From positions 1 through 35,631 of the forward strand of contig PAPH01000053.1 of assembly GCA_002709005.1 (NCBI GenBank): DNA of 35,631 nucleotides. Reading direction: 5' to 3'. Origin of the DNA: Hyphomicrobiales bacterium. GTDB lineage: Bacteria; Pseudomonadota; Alphaproteobacteria; Rhizobiales; Rhizobiaceae. A program made the position numbers and the translations under genes. Shown here piece by piece: positions 35,063 to 35,631 of this stretch. Below the pieces are notes generated by a model. It saw only the letters and a program-made list of their open reading frames with translations. It did not search any database and had not been told where the DNA came from. Numbering within the stretch: the first letter of the stretch is position 1; each line of letters begins with the position of its first letter.

Positions 35063-35631
35063 ATGAACATCCACGAATACCAGGCCAAGGCGCTGCTCAA
35101 GGGCTACGGCGCCCCGGTCGCCAACGGCGTACCGATCTTCAAGCCGGAAGAGGCCAAGGCTGCGGCCGAGGCGCTGCCGGGACCGCTCTACGTGGTCAAG
35201 AGCCAGATCCACGCCGGCGGCCGCGGCAAGGGCAAGTTCAAGGAGCTCGGCCCCGATGCCAAGGGCGGCGTCCGGCTCGCCAAATCAATCGATGAGGTCG
35301 TCGCCAACGCCAAGGAAATGCTCGGCAATACGCTGGTGACCAAGCAGACCGGCGAGGCCGGCAAGCAGGGCAACCGCCTCTATATCGAGGACGGCGCCGA
35401 CATCGACCGCGAACTCTACCTCTCGATCCTCGTCGACCGCACCACCGGCAAGAACGCCTTCGTGGTGTCGACCGAGGGCGGCATGGACATCGAGGCCGTC
35501 GCCGAGGAAACGCCCGAGAAGATCCTGACGCTGCCGATCGATCCGGTGGCCGGCGTTACCGAGGCCGATTGCGGCAAGCTGTGCGACGCGCTCAAGCTCG
35601 ACGGCGCCGCACGCACCGATGCAACGGCGCT
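35063..35631 (+). CDS. sucC: Succinate-CoA ligase beta subunit (partial, runs off the window)
   Basis: The first 189 codons of the beta subunit of succinyl-CoA synthetase, which makes succinate and ATP or GTP from succinyl-CoA. The start [19 protein letters not shown], the ATP-grasp loop [14 protein letters not shown] and the later [36 protein letters not shown] are all as expected. The ATG at 35063 has AGGGA about 7 bases upstream. The gene is cut by the window end; sucD and the 2-oxoglutarate dehydrogenase genes are expected beyond it. Confidence 0.98.
   Translation, partial: MNIHEYQAKALLKGYGAPVANGVPIFKPEEAKAAAEALPGPLYVVKSQIHAGGRGKGKFKELGPDAKGGVRLAKSIDEVVANAKEMLGNTLVTKQTGEAGKQGNRLYIEDGADIDRELYLSILVDRTTGKNAFVVSTEGGMDIEAVAEETPEKILTLPIDPVAGVTEADCGKLCDALKLDGAARTDATA

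Overview
The window is about 35.6 kb of GC-rich (roughly 64 % by eye) chromosomal DNA from an alphaproteobacterium, most likely of the order Hyphomicrobiales (Rhizobiales). The evidence is the zapE-mdh-sucC order preceded by an Omp19-type lipoprotein, the DUF2794 and IalB-family genes, the IalB gene directly before rlmN, and the rhizobial style of the chemoreceptor with two HAMP domains. Assignment to a genus is not possible from this sequence alone. Coding density is high. I saw no rRNA, tRNA, CRISPR array, transposase or integrase, so this is a core chromosomal segment with a few accessory genes.

Layout. 1-165: a strongly structured non-coding block ending in a minus-strand intrinsic terminator, a candidate small RNA. 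401-5694: DUF2794 protein (+), then on the minus strand a GNAT acetyltransferase, a Bax-inhibitor-1-like membrane protein, and an ABC transporter (FtsX-type permease plus ATPase, overlapping by 4 bases). The ABC pair diverges from a TesA-like esterase gene. 5764-8978: tesA, thpR (RNA 2',3'-cyclic phosphodiesterase), a convergent low-molecular-weight protein tyrosine phosphatase, pterin-4a-carbinolamine dehydratase, a DUF1232 membrane protein, and an ECF sigma factor with no anti-sigma gene beside it. 9302-14812: IalB-family secreted protein, rlmN, a small membrane protein, a GT39-type glycosyltransferase diverging from a PAP2 phosphatase (possible envelope lipid modification), and a LysE-type exporter. 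14984-20316: argG, GNAT acetyltransferase, outer membrane beta-barrel protein, Dabb protein, and a NIT-domain chemoreceptor. 20602-28513: M3 oligopeptidase, aldo/keto reductase, typA/bipA, a divergent SDR/HxlR regulator pair, GNAT acetyltransferase, and inorganic pyrophosphatase.

28584-31075 is the most interesting part. It holds a minus-strand pair made of a lipoprotein with a long Gly/Ser tether and a TbpB-like C-terminal region, followed by a Slam (DUF560) outer-membrane barrel with an N-terminal TPR-like domain. This looks like a complete cargo-plus-translocator unit of the type XI secretion (Slam) class. The rest is msrA (secreted form), an Omp19-like protease-inhibitor lipoprotein, zapE, mdh and the start of sucC, the front end of the TCA-cycle operon.

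Three convergent gene pairs overlap at their 3' ends (76, 49 and 177 bases). The 177-base overlap gives the PAP2 protein a long C-terminal tail read antisense to the LysE gene.
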